Notes: a model not told the origin generated them from the letters alone. A stretch of DNA of 64,000 nucleotides from Astropecten irregularis (GCA_963971285.1 OZ020253.1:3472001-3536000), one strand, 5' to 3'. Positions 1 through 12,485 are shown, counted from the stretch's first letter. Numbers and translations: made by a program.

Positions 1-119
1 AAATGAAAATTAAATATAACAAATTATTGATTTATTATTGAATTATTCTTTTACGGCACATTATTTTATCATCTGGAGAAAAAAAACACACTTCACAATA
101 ATATTTCTGGGGTCGATTT

Positions 120-600
120 TACAAAGCCCTACGATTGGTCATAACTCGAGTTACGAAGGATAACCAATCATATCCTACATTAGCTGCAATGCATCATTAG
201 TCCTACGATTGATAGAAAGTTACAATGAGTTTGTTGAAATCGACCCCTGGGCAGTGATTGTAACTTGAGTTACGAAGAATAACCCATCATATCCTACATG
301 TACATAGAGCTGCAATGAATCATAAGTCCTACGATTGGTAGTAAGTTACAATGAGTTACTAATCGACCCATGGGCAGTGATCGTAACTTGAGTTACGAAG
401 GATAACCCATCGTATCCTACATGTACATAGAGCTGCAATGCATCATAAGTCCTACCATTGATAGTAAGTTACAATGAGTTACTAATCGACCCCTGGGCAG
501 TGATCGTAACTTGAGTTACGAAGGATAACTCATCTTATCCTCCATGTACATTTGTACATAGAGCTGCGATGCATCATAAGTCCTACCATTTATAGTAAGT
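120..600. repeat. ~120-bp tandem repeat, about 4 copies
   Basis: Repeats of TAACTTGAGTTACGAAGGAT ... CATCATAAGTCCTAC ... AGTTACAATGAGTT ... CGACCCCTGGGCAGTG start near 139, 254, 376 and 500. There is no open frame across units. Confidence 0.85.
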
Positions 601-604
601 TACG

Positions 605-2480
605 ATGTATAGTGCACCCATAAATACATCAATTGGTGTATATTATTTTTTTTTTTCAATTCACTCTGGTACACATATCATAATTCCTGTGTCCAAACAA
701 TGTGCTCATGATGTTTCATTGGAAAGGTCATTACCTTTTAATTTAAAGTCCTATGAAAACAGTTTCACAGGGTTTCATGTAGTTTATGCTTTTGAAAATG
801 TACAATTGTCAATTGCATATTTTGAGCCTAAAATGCACAAATACTGGTTTTTGAATTTTGGCAGTTTGCACATTTTCTTCCACTGATTCAAGCAAGTGAA
901 AGTCAATCAAATTTTGCATATAATGTACATAATGTTGACATGAACTTCCAACAGAATATTAAAAAGTATAATTAATATGCTCTCTTTTTTTGAAGGAAAG
1001 GTCAAATTTATAATAAGAGGCGTGATTTTTGCTATTCATAATCAAATGTGAACGCTTAAACTATTTAATATTTTAGCCTTTGAGAAAGATCCTGCTAGGA
1101 TCAAAACACGTCAGGCCTTCCTAACTTCAAGCATTTTGATAAATTTCAATTCATTATTTTGGCTGATGAGCAGTTTGCAGGAGTTTATTACTTGTATAAA
1201 CTATTTAATGCAAGACTTTTCTTTTTAATGCCACGCATGTTTGATTTCAAATTCAACAAAATGAATTTTCATATTTATGGTGGCTTTAAGTTCTGTCATT
1301 CTTACTAATTGTTATTATCAACATTTCCCTGAGAAATAATGTGGACATGGCATTCAGCCAATCTTTTCATAGAAATAAGTTAATTAAATAACATTCTTCA
1401 TTATTATCAATATGAAGTGGTCCTTTTTGATGATGTATTCTTATTTCAATGCTTACATATTGTAAGTCAAGACAAATTTGAGGCTTTGCATGGTGACAAT
1501 TGGTCTCCGAGAGACCTTACAAGAAGTGCGAATGAAATAGAAGCGTGAAAGTACGAACGATTCTTAAATGGTGTTTCCGCAAGCTGATCCACATAATGTA
1601 AGTCAATATTGATTAAGACTCATAAGTCTTTAAATTCAACGTCCCAAAACTATTACCTTTGCCTTGTTATATCCATAAAATGTATATGTACAGAAATGAT
1701 GATGAATGTGAAATAAATACTCACATTAAAACAAATACACACAAGTATATTTTTTAAGTGCTTAAATTGCCTAAAAAAATTCGACCCCGAAATTACTTTT
1801 ATATGGATCATTTAAACTTGATCTTGCAACCGATTTTTTGCAATTTTTGACAACATTATTTGATTTTCAAATATATATTCAGACATTCTGTTTCGGATGA
1901 TTATTTTGAAGACATTGCATGTGATAAGGAATTTGAATGAAAATTTGCATATCCTTCAGTTGAAAAACTATTTAATATTTTAGAATGTTAAATTATAACA
2001 AATATTTACATACAACATAAAATGAGTCCATACTTATTAATATTTCTGGTACGATGAATGGTGTACAGGCTATCGGTGACCACATTATGGTTACTTTTTT
2101 GAGTTTTATAAATGAAATGACGTATAAATGAAATGCTCCACGACTCCGAAATTAAACTGTTCTACGTTAGCTTATTTCTGGCACATTCACCATCATTTGT
2201 TTTATTCATTTAATTACCCACCCGCTCTATCCAATTTTAATTGAACACTTATAATAACAATTACCTCATTTAGTCTGTTGCATTTGTTTTAAGATTTGCT
2301 TATGTTCTCTCTGATATTTTGATTTAAAGAGATATTGTACACAACTTCAGTCAATAAAAATGATTCAATCATAATTTCTTTTCAGCGCAAATTTCACATT
2401 TTCTTTTTCAGTTTTGTAGTGAATATTCGGTCTGAAGGTTAATATGTTCATGAATATTCTATTGCATACATGTACATGGT
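605..2480. other. AT-rich intergenic stretch with no recognised gene
   Basis: Only short chance open frames are seen. A fragment of the dispersed GATCCTGCTAGGATC / CTTCAAGCATTTTGATAAAT repeat lies at about 1085-1150 in the minus orientation. Confidence 0.6.
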
Positions 2481-2637
2481 TTAATTATTAGTGGATAAGG
2501 AACTGGCAGTAAATCACAGGAATTCTGGCAGCAATTCACAGGAATTTGCTTCACTTTGAAGCCTGCGTGTGGTTGATGGTAGCTATACATATGAAGCCTG
2601 AGAGTGATTGATGGTAGATATACGTATGTAGACTGTT

Positions 2638-4185
2638 AGGAATTGGGAGTAATTCGCAGGAACTGGCAGTAATTCCCAGGAACCGGCAGCAATTCGCAGG
2701 AATTGGCAGCAATTCGCAGGAATTGGCAGCAATTCGCAGGAATTGGCAGCAATTCGCAGGAAACGGCAGCAATTCGCAGGAAACGGCAGCAATTCGCAGG
2801 AACTGGCAGCAATTCGCAGGAATTGGCAGCAATTCGCAGGAAACGGCAGCAATTCGCAGGAAACGGCAGCAATTCGCAGGAATCGGCAGCAATTCGCAGG
2901 AATCTGCAGAAATTCGCAGGAACTGGCAGCAATTCGCAGGAACTGGCAGCAATTCGCAGGAACTGGCAGCAATTCGCAGGAAACGGCAGCAATTCGCAGG
3001 AAACGGCAGCAATTCGCAGGAATCGGCAGCAATTCGCAGGAACTGGCAGTAATTCGCAGGAACTGGCAGCAATTCGCAGCAATTGGTAGTAATTCGCAGG
3101 AACTGGCAGCAATTCGCAGCAATTGGTAGTAATTCGCAGGAACTGGCAGCAATTCGCAGGAATTGGCAGTAATTCGCAGGAATCTGCAGAAATTCGCAGG
3201 AACTGGCAGCAATTCGCAGGAACTGGCAGCAATTCGCAGGAACTGGCAGCAATTCGCAGGAAACGGCAGCAATTCGCAGGAAACGGCAGCAATTCGCAGG
3301 AATCGGCAGCAATTCGCAGGAACTGGCAGTAATTCGCAGGAACTGGCAGCAATTCGCAGCAATTGGTAGTAATTCGCAGGAACTGGCAGCAATTCGCAGC
3401 AATTGGTAGTAATTCGCAGGAACTGGCAGCAATTCGCAGGAACTGGCAGCAATTCCCAGGAATTGGCAGTAATTCGCAGGAACTGGCAGCAATTCGCAGG
3501 AACTGGCAGTAATTCGCAGGAACTGGCAGCAATTCGCAGGAATTGGCAGTAATTCGCAGGAACTGGCAGCAATTCGCAGGAATTGGCAGCAATTCGCAGG
3601 AATTGGCAGCAATTCGCAGGAAACGGCAGCAATTCGCAGGAATCGGCAGCAATTCGCAGGAATCTGCAGAAATTCGCAGGAACTGGCAGCAATTCGCAGG
3701 AACTGGCAGCAATTCGCAGGAACTGGCAGCAATTCGCAGGAAACGGCAGCAATTCGCAGGAAACGGCAGCAATTCGCAGGAATCGGCAGCAATTCGCAGG
3801 AACTGGCAGTAATTCGCAGGAACTGGCAGCAATTCGCAGCAATTGGTAGTAATTCGCAGGAACTGGCAGCAATTCGCAGGAATTGGCAGTAATTGGCAGG
3901 AATTGGCAGTAATTCGCAGGAACTGGCAGCAATTCGCAGGAACTGGCAGTAATTCGCAGGAACTGGCAGCAATTCGCAGGAATTGGCAGTAATTCGCAGG
4001 AATTGGCAGTAATTCGCAGGAACTGGCAGCAATTCGCAGGAATTGGCAGTAATTCGCAGGAAGTGGCCGAAATTCCCAGGTACCGGCAGTTATTCCCAGG
4101 AATTGGCAGTAATTCGCAGGAATTTGCAGGAATTAACAGTAATTCGCAGGAACCGGCAGCAATTGGTAGGAATTGGCAGTAATAG
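2638..4185. repeat. 20-bp minisatellite, about 77 copies, with higher-order structure
   Basis: Unit AATTCGCAGGAACTGGCAGC runs in strict 20-bp register for about 1.5 kb. Variant units (AATCTGCAGA at 2901, 3181 and 3661) mark ~240-bp blocks that are repeated nearly unchanged, so the array has higher-order repeats. The long open frames in all three minus-strand frames are a by-product of a stop-free 20-bp unit. Confidence 0.97.
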
Positions 4186-4189
4186 CGCT

Positions 4190-5215
4190 CCGCGCTAGCT
4201 AAAAATAGCTAAAAATTCACACGTGCGTGGGTGTGCGCGTCCATGTACATATACACTAGGTGAGTCAATGGCTCGTATTCATAAAAACTAGCAGGTGCTT
4301 CCAAGTAAATACTTCTAGTAAAGTATTTAGCATAAAGTGAAGCTTATACTTGATTCCATATTCATAAAACGAGCATTTGGTACAGAATGTTAGACTTACC
4401 ATGGACTTACAAACTTCAAGGTAATGCTTTGTGGTTTTGTGGTTAAGTACCTATTCAATTGCCAGTGAAATACAGATTGGTTTGATGTTAATGGGATTAC
4501 ATGAACAATTTGAGAGAAGAAACCATTGTCAGAGGATAGCAACTGTTTGGCTCCGTGCAGGCGAACAGTTAGGGCAGATTTAGCCTTCAGAAAACAGGGG
4601 GGTTGGAAATCAAAAGGTGTCATGAATTTCGATGAAATCAAGTCCTAAACTGAGTCGCAATCTGAAAAACTTATCGAGGGACGTGTCATGGCTAGAGCAC
4701 ATCAAATTCTTCGTTTACAGAACAGAATATTTTTTGTAGAGATTTTTCTCCAATTATAGGGCATAAAACATGAAAACATTCATCAGATCTTGGCATGTCA
4801 ATTGTACATAAATATTGTGATTGTTTTTTTTTCTCCAATAAAGAAATAATATTGGAATAAATTCATTTGTAACTGTGTTCTTATTTCAGTGACTTGTTTC
4901 TTTGGAAAGAACAATATAATTGTCTGTTCTTTGTTTGGAGTCGTCAAATATTAAGTTATACTAACTCAAGTTTTGGATTCTTGCGTTTAACAAACATTTT
5001 GGACTATTTTGGACTAAGTTCATCTGGATTTTAATTGGACTCATCGTTTTCGTCATCGGCGGTCTGGTACCCGTCCTTCTCGGCACTACCTCTGTAGTCT
5101 TTCCTTGGCTACGTCGGCCATGATCTGCCTCATGTCCGGATGCTCTGCCAACACTAGGAGACAGAAAACAAGAGAACAGCCGATCAGAATTAGGCCTACC
5201 ATATTACAATGACAA
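4190..5215. other. Spacer with no recognised gene
   Basis: Single-copy-looking sequence between the minisatellites. It contains only short open frames without family motifs. Confidence 0.5.
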
Positions 5216-5217
5216 AC

Positions 5218-5640
5218 ATACTGGGGGTACTACTCCATACTGGGGAACTAATGGGGGAACTACTAGGGGGCACTACTCCATACTGGGGGAACTACTGGGG
5301 GAACTACTGGGGGAACTACTAGGGGGAACTACTAGGGGGCACTACTTCATATTGGGGGAACTACTAGGGGGCACTACTCCATACTGGGGGAACTACCGGG
5401 GGCACTACTTCATACTGGGGGAACTACCGGGGGCACTACTTCATACTGGGGGAACTACTAGGGGAACTACCGGGGGGCACTACTTCATACTGGGGGAACT
5501 ACTAGGGGAACTACCGGGGGGCACTACTTCATACTGGGGGAACTACAAGGGGAACTACCGGGGGGCACTACTTCATACTGGGGGAACTACTAGGGGAACT
5601 ACCGGGGGGCACTACTTCATACTGGGGGAACTACTAGTAA
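5218..5640. repeat. GGGGGAACTAC minisatellite
   Basis: About 420 bp of GGGGGAACTACTAGGGG and GGGGGCACTACTTCATACTG units in mixed order. It is strongly G-rich on the plus strand, with many runs of four to six G. Confidence 0.93.
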
Positions 5641-5850
5641 TTTGCAGGAACTGGCAGTAATTCCCAGGAACTGGCAGTAATTCCCAGGAACTGGCAGTAA
5701 TTTGCAGTAACTTGCAGTAATTCCCAGGAACTGGCAGTAATTCCCAGGAACTGGCAGTAATTCCCAGGAACTGGCGGTAATTTGCAGAAACTGGCAGTTC
5801 ACAGGACTTGGCAAAATTTCGGAGAAATTCTGTCAGAAATTTCACAGGAA
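5640..5850. repeat. Second block of the 20-bp minisatellite (CCCAGG variant)
   Basis: Units AATTCCCAGGAACTGGCAGT, about 8 copies, then degenerate units. It is the same family as 2638-4185, with CCC in place of CGC. Confidence 0.9.
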
Positions 5851-5929
5851 CTGGCAGTAAATCACACAAGAATTCTGGCAGCAATTCACAGGAATTTGCT
5901 TCACTTTGAAGCCTGAGTGTGGTTGATGG

Positions 5930-7735
5930 TAGCTTTACGTATGACTAGCCTGTGTGTGATTGATATGTTACTAAATTGGTAGCTATACGTATGAAGCTTG
6001 TGCATGATTGATGGTAGCTAAAAGTATGAAGCCTGTGCGTGATTGATGGTAGCTAAAAGTATGAAGCCTGTGCCGTGATTGATGGTAGCTAAAAGTATGA
6101 AGCCTGTGCCGTGATTGATGGTAGCTATACGTATGAAGCCTGTGCGTGATTGATGGTAGCAATTATTGGTAGATATACGTATGAAGCTTGTGCGTGATTG
6201 ATGGTAGATATACGTATGAAGCTTGTGCGTGATTGATGGTAGATATACGTATGAAGCTTGTGCGTGATTGATGGTAGATATACCTATGAAGCTTGTGCGT
6301 GATTGATGGTAGATATACGTATGAAGCTTGTGCGTGATTGATGGTAGATATACGTATGAAGCTTGTGCGTGATTGATGATAGATATACCTATGAAGCTTG
6401 TGCGTGATTGATGGTAGATATACCTATGAAGCTTGTGCGTGATTGATGGTAGATATACGTATGAAGCTTGTGCGTGATTGATGATAGATATACGTATGAA
6501 GCTTGTCTGTGATTGATGGTAGATATACCTATGAAGCTTGTGTGTGAATGATGGTAGATATACGTATGAAGCTTGTGCGTGATTGATGCTAGATATACCT
6601 ATGAAGCTTGTGCGTGATTGATGGTAGATATACGTATGAAGCTTGTGCGTGATTGATGGTAGATATACGTATGAAGCATGGACGTGCGTGATTGATGATA
6701 GATATACCTATGAAGCTTGTCTGTGATTGATGGTAGATATACCTATGAAGCTTGTGTGTGATTGATGGTAGATATACGTATGAAGCTTGTGCGTGATTGA
6801 TGGTAGATATACGTATGAAGCTTGTGCGTGATTGATGGTAGATATACGTATGAAGCTTGTGCGTGATTGATGCCGGTAGATATACGTATGAAGCTTGTGC
6901 GTGATTGATGGTAGATATACGTATGAAGCTTGTGCGTGATTGATGGTAGATATACCTACGAAGCTTGTGCGTGATTGATGATAGATATACGTATGAAGCT
7001 TGTCTGTGATTGATGGTAGATATACCTATGAAGCTTGTGCGTGATTGATGGTAGATACGTATGAAGCTTGTCTGTGATTGATGATAGATATACGTATGAA
7101 GCTTGTGCGTGATTGATGGTAGATATACATGTACGTACGAAGCTTGTGCGTGATTGATGATAGATATACGTATGAAGCTTGTCTGTGATTGGTGATAGAT
7201 ATACGTATGAAGCTTGTCTGTGATTGATGATAGATATACGTATGAAGCCTCTTCGTGATTGATGGTAGATATACGTATGAAGCTTGTGCGTGATTGAATG
7301 ATAGATATACGTATGAAGCTTGTGCGTGATTGATGGTAGATATACGTACGAAGCTTGTGCGTGATTGATGATAGATATACGTATGAAGCTTGTCTGTAAT
7401 TGGTGATAGATATACGTATGAAGCTTGTCTGTGATTGATGATAGATATACGTATGAAGCCTCTTCGTGATTGATGGTAGATATACGTATGAAGCTTGTAT
7501 GTGATTGATGATAGATATACGTATGAAGCTTGTCTGTGATTGATGGTAGATATACGTATGAAGCATGTGCGTGATTGATGGTAGATATACCTATGAAGCT
7601 TGTGCGTGATTGATGATAGATATACGTATGAAGCTTGTCTGTGATTGATGATAGATATACGTATGAAGCTTGTCTGTGATTGATGGTAGATATACGTATG
7701 AAGCTTGTGCGTGATTAGATATACGTATGAAGCCC
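5930..7735. repeat. 35-bp minisatellite, about 50 copies
   Basis: Unit GTAGATATACGTATGAAGCT + TGTGCGTGATTGATG. The unit frequently varies at ACGT/ACCT and GTGCG/GTCTG. Period slips occur (for example near 6060, 6680, 6870 and 7125). The open frames across it are repeat artefacts. Confidence 0.97.
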
Positions 7736-7880
7736 CAGTCCAGGGGCAAGGGGAAGCGGACCCCACCCCCGTGCAGGAGATCCCGGGTTCGAGCCACCCC
7801 GGGTACCAGAGGAAAAAGGAACCTTCCGGAGCAGGAGTCCCGTGGAGAGGCGAGTCTCGTGGAGAGTGCTCCCCCTACTA
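7735..7880. other. GC-rich segment ending the 35-bp array
   Basis: An abrupt change to GC-rich sequence with a GGTTCGAGCC box-B-like stretch (about 7787-7796). I could not fold it into a tRNA and do not recognise it. Confidence 0.3.
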
Positions 7881-7965
7881 GATAAAATAAAATAAAATAG
7901 AGTTTTGCACTTTTTTTCTATGAAAGTTACAGGGAAAAAAAAAGAATGAAACTCCCTTTTTTTCA

Positions 7966-8036
7966 TCACCGCGGAGTCGAACACGGGACATTCGGATCCA
8001 TAGCCGAGAGCGTATCCAGCTACACCAACTCGACTA
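7966..8036 (-). repeat. tRNA-like sequence (decayed tRNA or SINE head)
   Basis: On the minus strand GTAGCTGGATACGC resembles box A and TGTTCGACTCC resembles box B, at tRNA-like spacing, with a short TCGG/CCGA anticodon-like stem. The acceptor ends do not pair, so it is not called a functional tRNA. Another TGTTCGAACAC fragment lies at about 8126. Confidence 0.4.
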
Positions 8037-8448
8037 TCTTACTTTAAGATGTCCGGAACTAATATTTGAACATTGTCATGAAATTAAAGCGAAAAAAAAA
8101 ATAAGTAAAAGGCGTTCTACACGAGTGTTCGAACACGCGACACTCAAAATTGACAAAGTACAAACAATAGGATATAGAGGCGAAATTCACGAAGTGAATG
8201 TAATTTATGTAATTGACAGACAGGAAATTCCATAGTCATTTTATTATTATCCTGGTAAGATTGGTTTAAACAAGGCCACCGCGGGAAGGTTCCAGGACAC
8301 CAGCCTCATCAAAATGTCTAGATAGTAGCAGGTGATCTACGCAAGGACATAGAGTCACGCTGCATGTGGCAGGTTGCCATATTGTAAAATAGAGAGTTTT
8401 TTTATTTCCAAATTCCTCCCTTAGTTATTGGAATAAGATCTGTTTCAA

Positions 8449-8800
8449 TTAAAGGTAGTATCATACTTTGGTTTTTATCAAGGAAATACAGATTCATGGG
8501 CAAAAATATCAAGCCAGATACAGAAACAGTCATCTGTGAAACTTTCAGTCCCATGATGCTGCCCACATTTTGAGAAAACAGTGAAAAACGGCCACAGTAT
8601 TTCTTAAGTCTTTTCTCTTTTATATTTTATCTTTTCAAAGATGAAAAAGATTTTCGGTCGTTGTTTTACTAATTTCTGGATAAATACACCATTTCAGGCG
8701 GAAAAAATGTAACGGTATGTTTCTACCACCACCATCTTCATACCCTGTAAGTTATAATGTAAATCTGTGAACATTTCATTTGGTGTGCTCTTTTATAAGT
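8449..8800 (+). mobile_element. Family C non-autonomous element (TTAAAGGTA ends)
   Basis: Left end TTAAAGGTAGTATCATACTT, type-1 half (AATACAGATTCATGGGCAAA), shared core TTTCTGGATAAATACA...ATTTCAGGCGG, and right half CCATCTTCATACCCTGTAAG. No coding capacity. Confidence 0.85.
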
Positions 8801-8957
8801 ACAACTAAAAGCAAGTACAAGTGTGGCGATCAAAATATAATGTTACTCATTGTTATGACAATAAAAATACAGAAATTACGAAACGTGGTACGTGTATAAT
8901 CATGAAGACCTACGTACGTACTCATCTTCATTGTAGCCAAAAACACATACATGTATT

Positions 8958-9190
8958 GTTTTTTCGGCATTAGTGTAGTTTACGCCACCCATATTATTTA
9001 TTAGTATTTATTTGGGTAAGAAACTGTTTTGTTTTCACTGAAATATTGCCGAAATAAGTTCATTTTAGGGTTTTCAGGACCCAGGAATAAATTTGCTTTA
9101 AGTAACGAATCTCATTTTGGAACAGAAGAAGGTAAATAAATACTGAAAATAATATGGGTGGCGTAAACTACACTAACCCCGTTTTTTCGG
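8958..9190. mobile_element. Foldback element with ~40-bp inverted ends
   Basis: TTTTTTCGGCATTAGTGTAG and TTTACGCCACCCATATTATT at 8958-8999 recur inverted at 9149-9190. The ~150-bp interior has no gene. Confidence 0.75.
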
Positions 9191-9929
9191 TCTTGAACCG
9201 GAAAATAAATTGGAAATTCAAAGTTGAGCTTCTGTTTTGAAATTGCATTGTGTTGTTTTGTTATTATGTATTTGCAATATTTCGATAAGAACATTGACTG
9301 AGTGCTAGGATTTAAAACGCGTCACTTGTAGTATTTGTTTGTATGATTTTAGGTCATTTAACAGTTACCGGCAGTTTGTTACTTGTATTAGGAACATTTA
9401 ACAAAGTTTTTTTAAGGAATGCCAGGCGAACACCGATCATGGTTCACTTACTTCACTCTTGTGCACTGTCACGGTTCACTGCAGCTGACCCATAACGCGG
9501 TCACCAACATGGCGTCGTCTACTGCTGCTCGATGCACAACGAATCTTCGGACTTCAAACTGAATATGTTACCAGGATATCTCTCAAAATGCCTAGTGCAC
9601 TCTACAAATGTCCCCCTACAACACTGGCTGAAAACCCACACATTTTGGCGATGGAAACAAGGGAAAAAATGCCATAAATTCCACCAGCTTTTGATGCGTG
9701 TTGCGTACGAAGACTGAATTTCCCGCAAGTGGCCAGCAACGTGCTGCGCATGCGCCACGCATTGTTATACCGGCTGAATATTAATGAGGTGCTGCGAATC
9801 TTTTAATAGTTATTAAAACTTATTAATCTTCAAAGACGTTTACAACATTATCAAAGTACATCAATGTGGAATACCAACTTAAGACCAAAGCTAGCTGTTC
9901 TTTTCACTGACTTGTAATTATCAGTTAGG

Positions 9930-10675
9930 GGTTTCTCAATCAAATAGAGAATTCAAGGGGTACCCCTTGCCATTTTTGTAAATTTTCACCCATTTTTGAC
10001 ATATCAGGAAAATGATTTCTTATGTCTTCTAAGACACCAACAATGCTGTTTTGAGCTTAAACTTTTTTCCTCACACTTGCATACATCCGTTGAGTGTTCT
10101 CGATCAGTTAGAGAAAAAAATGAATTTTTGGCCAAAATTGATAAAAAATATAAGGGGTACGTACCCCTTGCAATTTTTTTAAATTTTCTCTCATTTTTTA
10201 ACATGTCATGAAAATGATTTTTAATGCCTTCTAAGACACCAATATTGCTGTTTTGTGCTTAAATGTTGTTCCTTTCACTTGTATACATCCGTTAGGGTAT
10301 TCTCGATCAATTAGAGAAAAAGTAAAATTTTTGGCCCAAATTGGTAAAAACGACAAGGGTACCCCTTGCCATTTCTGTCACTTTTCACCCATTTTTGACG
10401 TCATGAAAATGATTTCTAATACCTTCTAAAACACCAATATTGCCATTCTGTGCTTAAATGTTGTTCCTTTCACTTGTATACATCTGTTAGGGTATTCTCG
10501 ATCAATTAGAGAAAAGGTAAATCTTTGGCAAAAATTGATCTAATGGCCCCTTGCCATTTTTGTAAATTTTCACCCATTTTTAACATGTCTTGAAAATGAT
10601 TTCTAATGCCTTCTAAGACACCAATATTGCCGTTTTGTGCTTAAATGTTGTTCCTTTCACTTGTATACATCCCTC
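9930..10675. repeat. ~198-bp tandem repeat, about 4 copies
   Basis: Units carry a GGGTACCCCTTGCCATTTTT marker near 9958, 10155, 10356 and 10545, then GAAAATGATTTCTAATGCCT and TTCTCGATCAATTAGAGAAA. No gene. Confidence 0.9.
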
Positions 10676-10677
10676 TT

Positions 10678-10803
10678 TTTCAGTTTATCACAAAAATAGG
10701 CACCATACATTTCACAGATGACAGTTACTGTATCTTTCTTGATATCTCTGCCCATGAAATTCTGCAATTCTTAGGCAAAACCCAAACTATGAAATAACCT
10801 TTA
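10678..10803 (-). mobile_element. Family C partial copy
   Basis: Only the type-1 half is present (CATTTCACAGATGACAGTTA, CTGTATCTTTCTTGATAT), ending CCTTTAA. Confidence 0.7.
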
Positions 10804-10917
10804 ACTAGCTCATTAATTCTTCAAAGATGTTTACAGCATCAGTATCAATGTACAGGTGTATATCATAAAGCAATTTGAGATCAAAGATGTTGCTCACCCA
10901 GGGGCGGACCTGGTATT

Positions 10918-10942
10918 TAGTAAATGGGGGGGGGGGGGGGGT
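10918..10942 (+). repeat. Poly-G tract
   Basis: About 16 consecutive G. Similar runs occur at 34063-34074 (G) and 62619-62636 (C); lengths may be unreliable in assembly. Confidence 0.8.
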
Positions 10943-10967
10943 GAGTTGGGACTTGGGAAACATAAGC

Positions 10968-11204
10968 CTAAGGGTCAATTTCATAGAGCTGCTTAAGCAC
11001 CAAAACTTGCTTAAGCACCAAAAACTTTTGTAAATAAAATCAGTATGCCAGCCAAAACTTCTTGTGAATGTTATGCTCAGCAAAAAATGGCCTAATACAA
11101 ATCAAAAGCAGTATGAAAATTTGTTGGTAATCCTGTTTGATCAAGGAAGACTTTTCATGCTTAGCAAATTTTGTGCTTAAGCAGCTCTATGAAATTGGCC
11201 CCAG
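10968..11204. mobile_element. MITE-like element with CAATTTCATAGAGCTGCTTA ends
   Basis: GGGTCAATTTCATAGAGCTG + CTTAAGCACC at the left matches inverted TTAAGCAGCTCTATGAAATTGGCCCC at the right (11179-11204). No open frame. A lone end of the same type is at about 13272-13306. Confidence 0.8.
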
Positions 11205-11509
11205 CTAACCAGTCGGTTTCAAGTACATGTAAAACGTATCCGAAGAAATTGCACATGATTGCAAAACAGTAATGTGTTTTAATGTTTATTTCATTCAATG
11301 GTCAAGACACAATTACTTGCAATGTGCAAAAGTTTGACACACTGACAAAAAAGGTTTCATCAAGTATTTATTTAGATTTAGTTAAAATAAAATAATTATG
11401 AAAATTAATGATCTTTAGATCACATTTCCAGAAATATTCAGTTTGTACTCGGATTCCTTTGTGGTTATTTGATTACTATACAGTATTGATTAAAAAGACA
11501 CATTCTCTT

Positions 11510-11768
11510 TGTGTGATCCCCATGTACTGTTTCTCAGGTTGCAGCATTGCTAATGATGCGCGTATCTTAAATGATCCTTGGGATATAGCGGTATATGAGT
11601 GGTTTTATGGCTTCTGACTGCCAAACGAACAAAGATAATTGACTATTAGGGTCACCACCAACATATGGCTGGATAGCTCAGTAGGTAGAGCGCCGGTAGG
11701 GTATTCCGCAGGTCGCAGGTTCGAATCCCACTCCAGTCAATTACCTTTGTCCACCTTTCAATGATAAA
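11510..11768 (+). mobile_element. tRNA-derived SINE, family A, near full length
   Basis: The head segment (GATCCCCATGTACTGTTTCT, GCAGCATTGCTAATG, ATGATCCTTGGGATATAGC) is followed by a tRNA-like part with box A TAGCTCAGTAGGTAGAGCGC and box B GGTTCGAATCC, then CCAGTCAATTACCTTTGTCC. Unusually, the tRNA-like part is at the 3' side. Confidence 0.88.
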
Positions 11769-11870
11769 AACTGTTAAAACCATGAACCATGACCATGAAA
11801 TGTGTGTGTCCCATATTCTGTTACAATCGCTGGTTAATTCACAGTTATAATCTTTAAAACATTTAAATAG

Positions 11871-12184
11871 TAAAGGTATAATACATGATTGGTAAAGGTC
11901 AAAGAACAATACCCACACTTTGTCTGATCAAACATGTACATGAAATAATAAACCTGTGAAGATTTGAGCTCAATCGGACATCTGAGTCACAAGAAAATAA
12001 GATCAAACTATTTTCGATCTTTGTTTGACTAATTTTTGGATAAATACACCACTTATCAGGCGCAAATTTTTTAGCCGTGTGTTTCTAACCAGCACCATCT
12101 TCATATCCTGAAAGTTACTATACGTAAATCTGTGAACATTTCTGTGTGGGTATGCTACAAATCCTGTACTGATCTTTAACCTTG
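11871..12184 (+). mobile_element. Family C element, type-2 left half
   Basis: Left half ATGATTGGTAAAGGTCAAAG...AATAATAAACCTGTGAAGAT, shared core TTTTTGGATAAATACACCAC, then the standard right half. The ends are TTTAA-like. Confidence 0.8.
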
Positions 12185-12291
12185 ATATAAATTATTGAAA
12201 TAATTATTCAGCTTTAGTCTAAAAAAAAAAAATTATAAATTACAATCATAAAATAGCCACAAGGGAAACTGACTGAATTTTAAGTCATTGA

Positions 12292-12428
12292 CAAGTGAAC
12301 AAAGTAAAATTGACTGGAGCGGGATTCGAACCAGCGGCCTCCGGAATACCGTATCGGCGCTCTTACCAACAGAGCTACCTGGCCCTATGCTGGTGGTGTC
12401 TGTATTAGTCAATTATCTTTGTTCTTTT
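12292..12428 (-). mobile_element. SINE family A, tRNA part, downstream of NRDC
   Basis: GACTGGAGCGGGATTCGAAC to GAGCTACCTGGCCCTATGCT. It sits about 60 bp past the NRDC stop and may be in its 3' UTR. Confidence 0.85.
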
Positions 12429-12485
12429 TAAATATAAAATATCATTGTTTGGCATAAATTACCTTTCCTGAAAATTTTTTTTCCG

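Noticed and set aside
2551-4032. Cys-rich 493-, 449- and 398-residue open frames
   Set aside because: They are translations of a stop-free 20-bp minisatellite in all frames, with no start context or family motif.
5930-7735. CRISPR-like array of 35-bp repeats
   Set aside because: The units are contiguous without unique spacers, and the genome is clearly eukaryotic.
6589-7766. Open frames of 325 and 246 residues
   Set aside because: Translations of the 35-bp minisatellite.
11660-11745. Functional tRNA gene
   Set aside because: Boxes A and B are good, but the same unit with its flanks recurs many times in both orientations, so it is a SINE.
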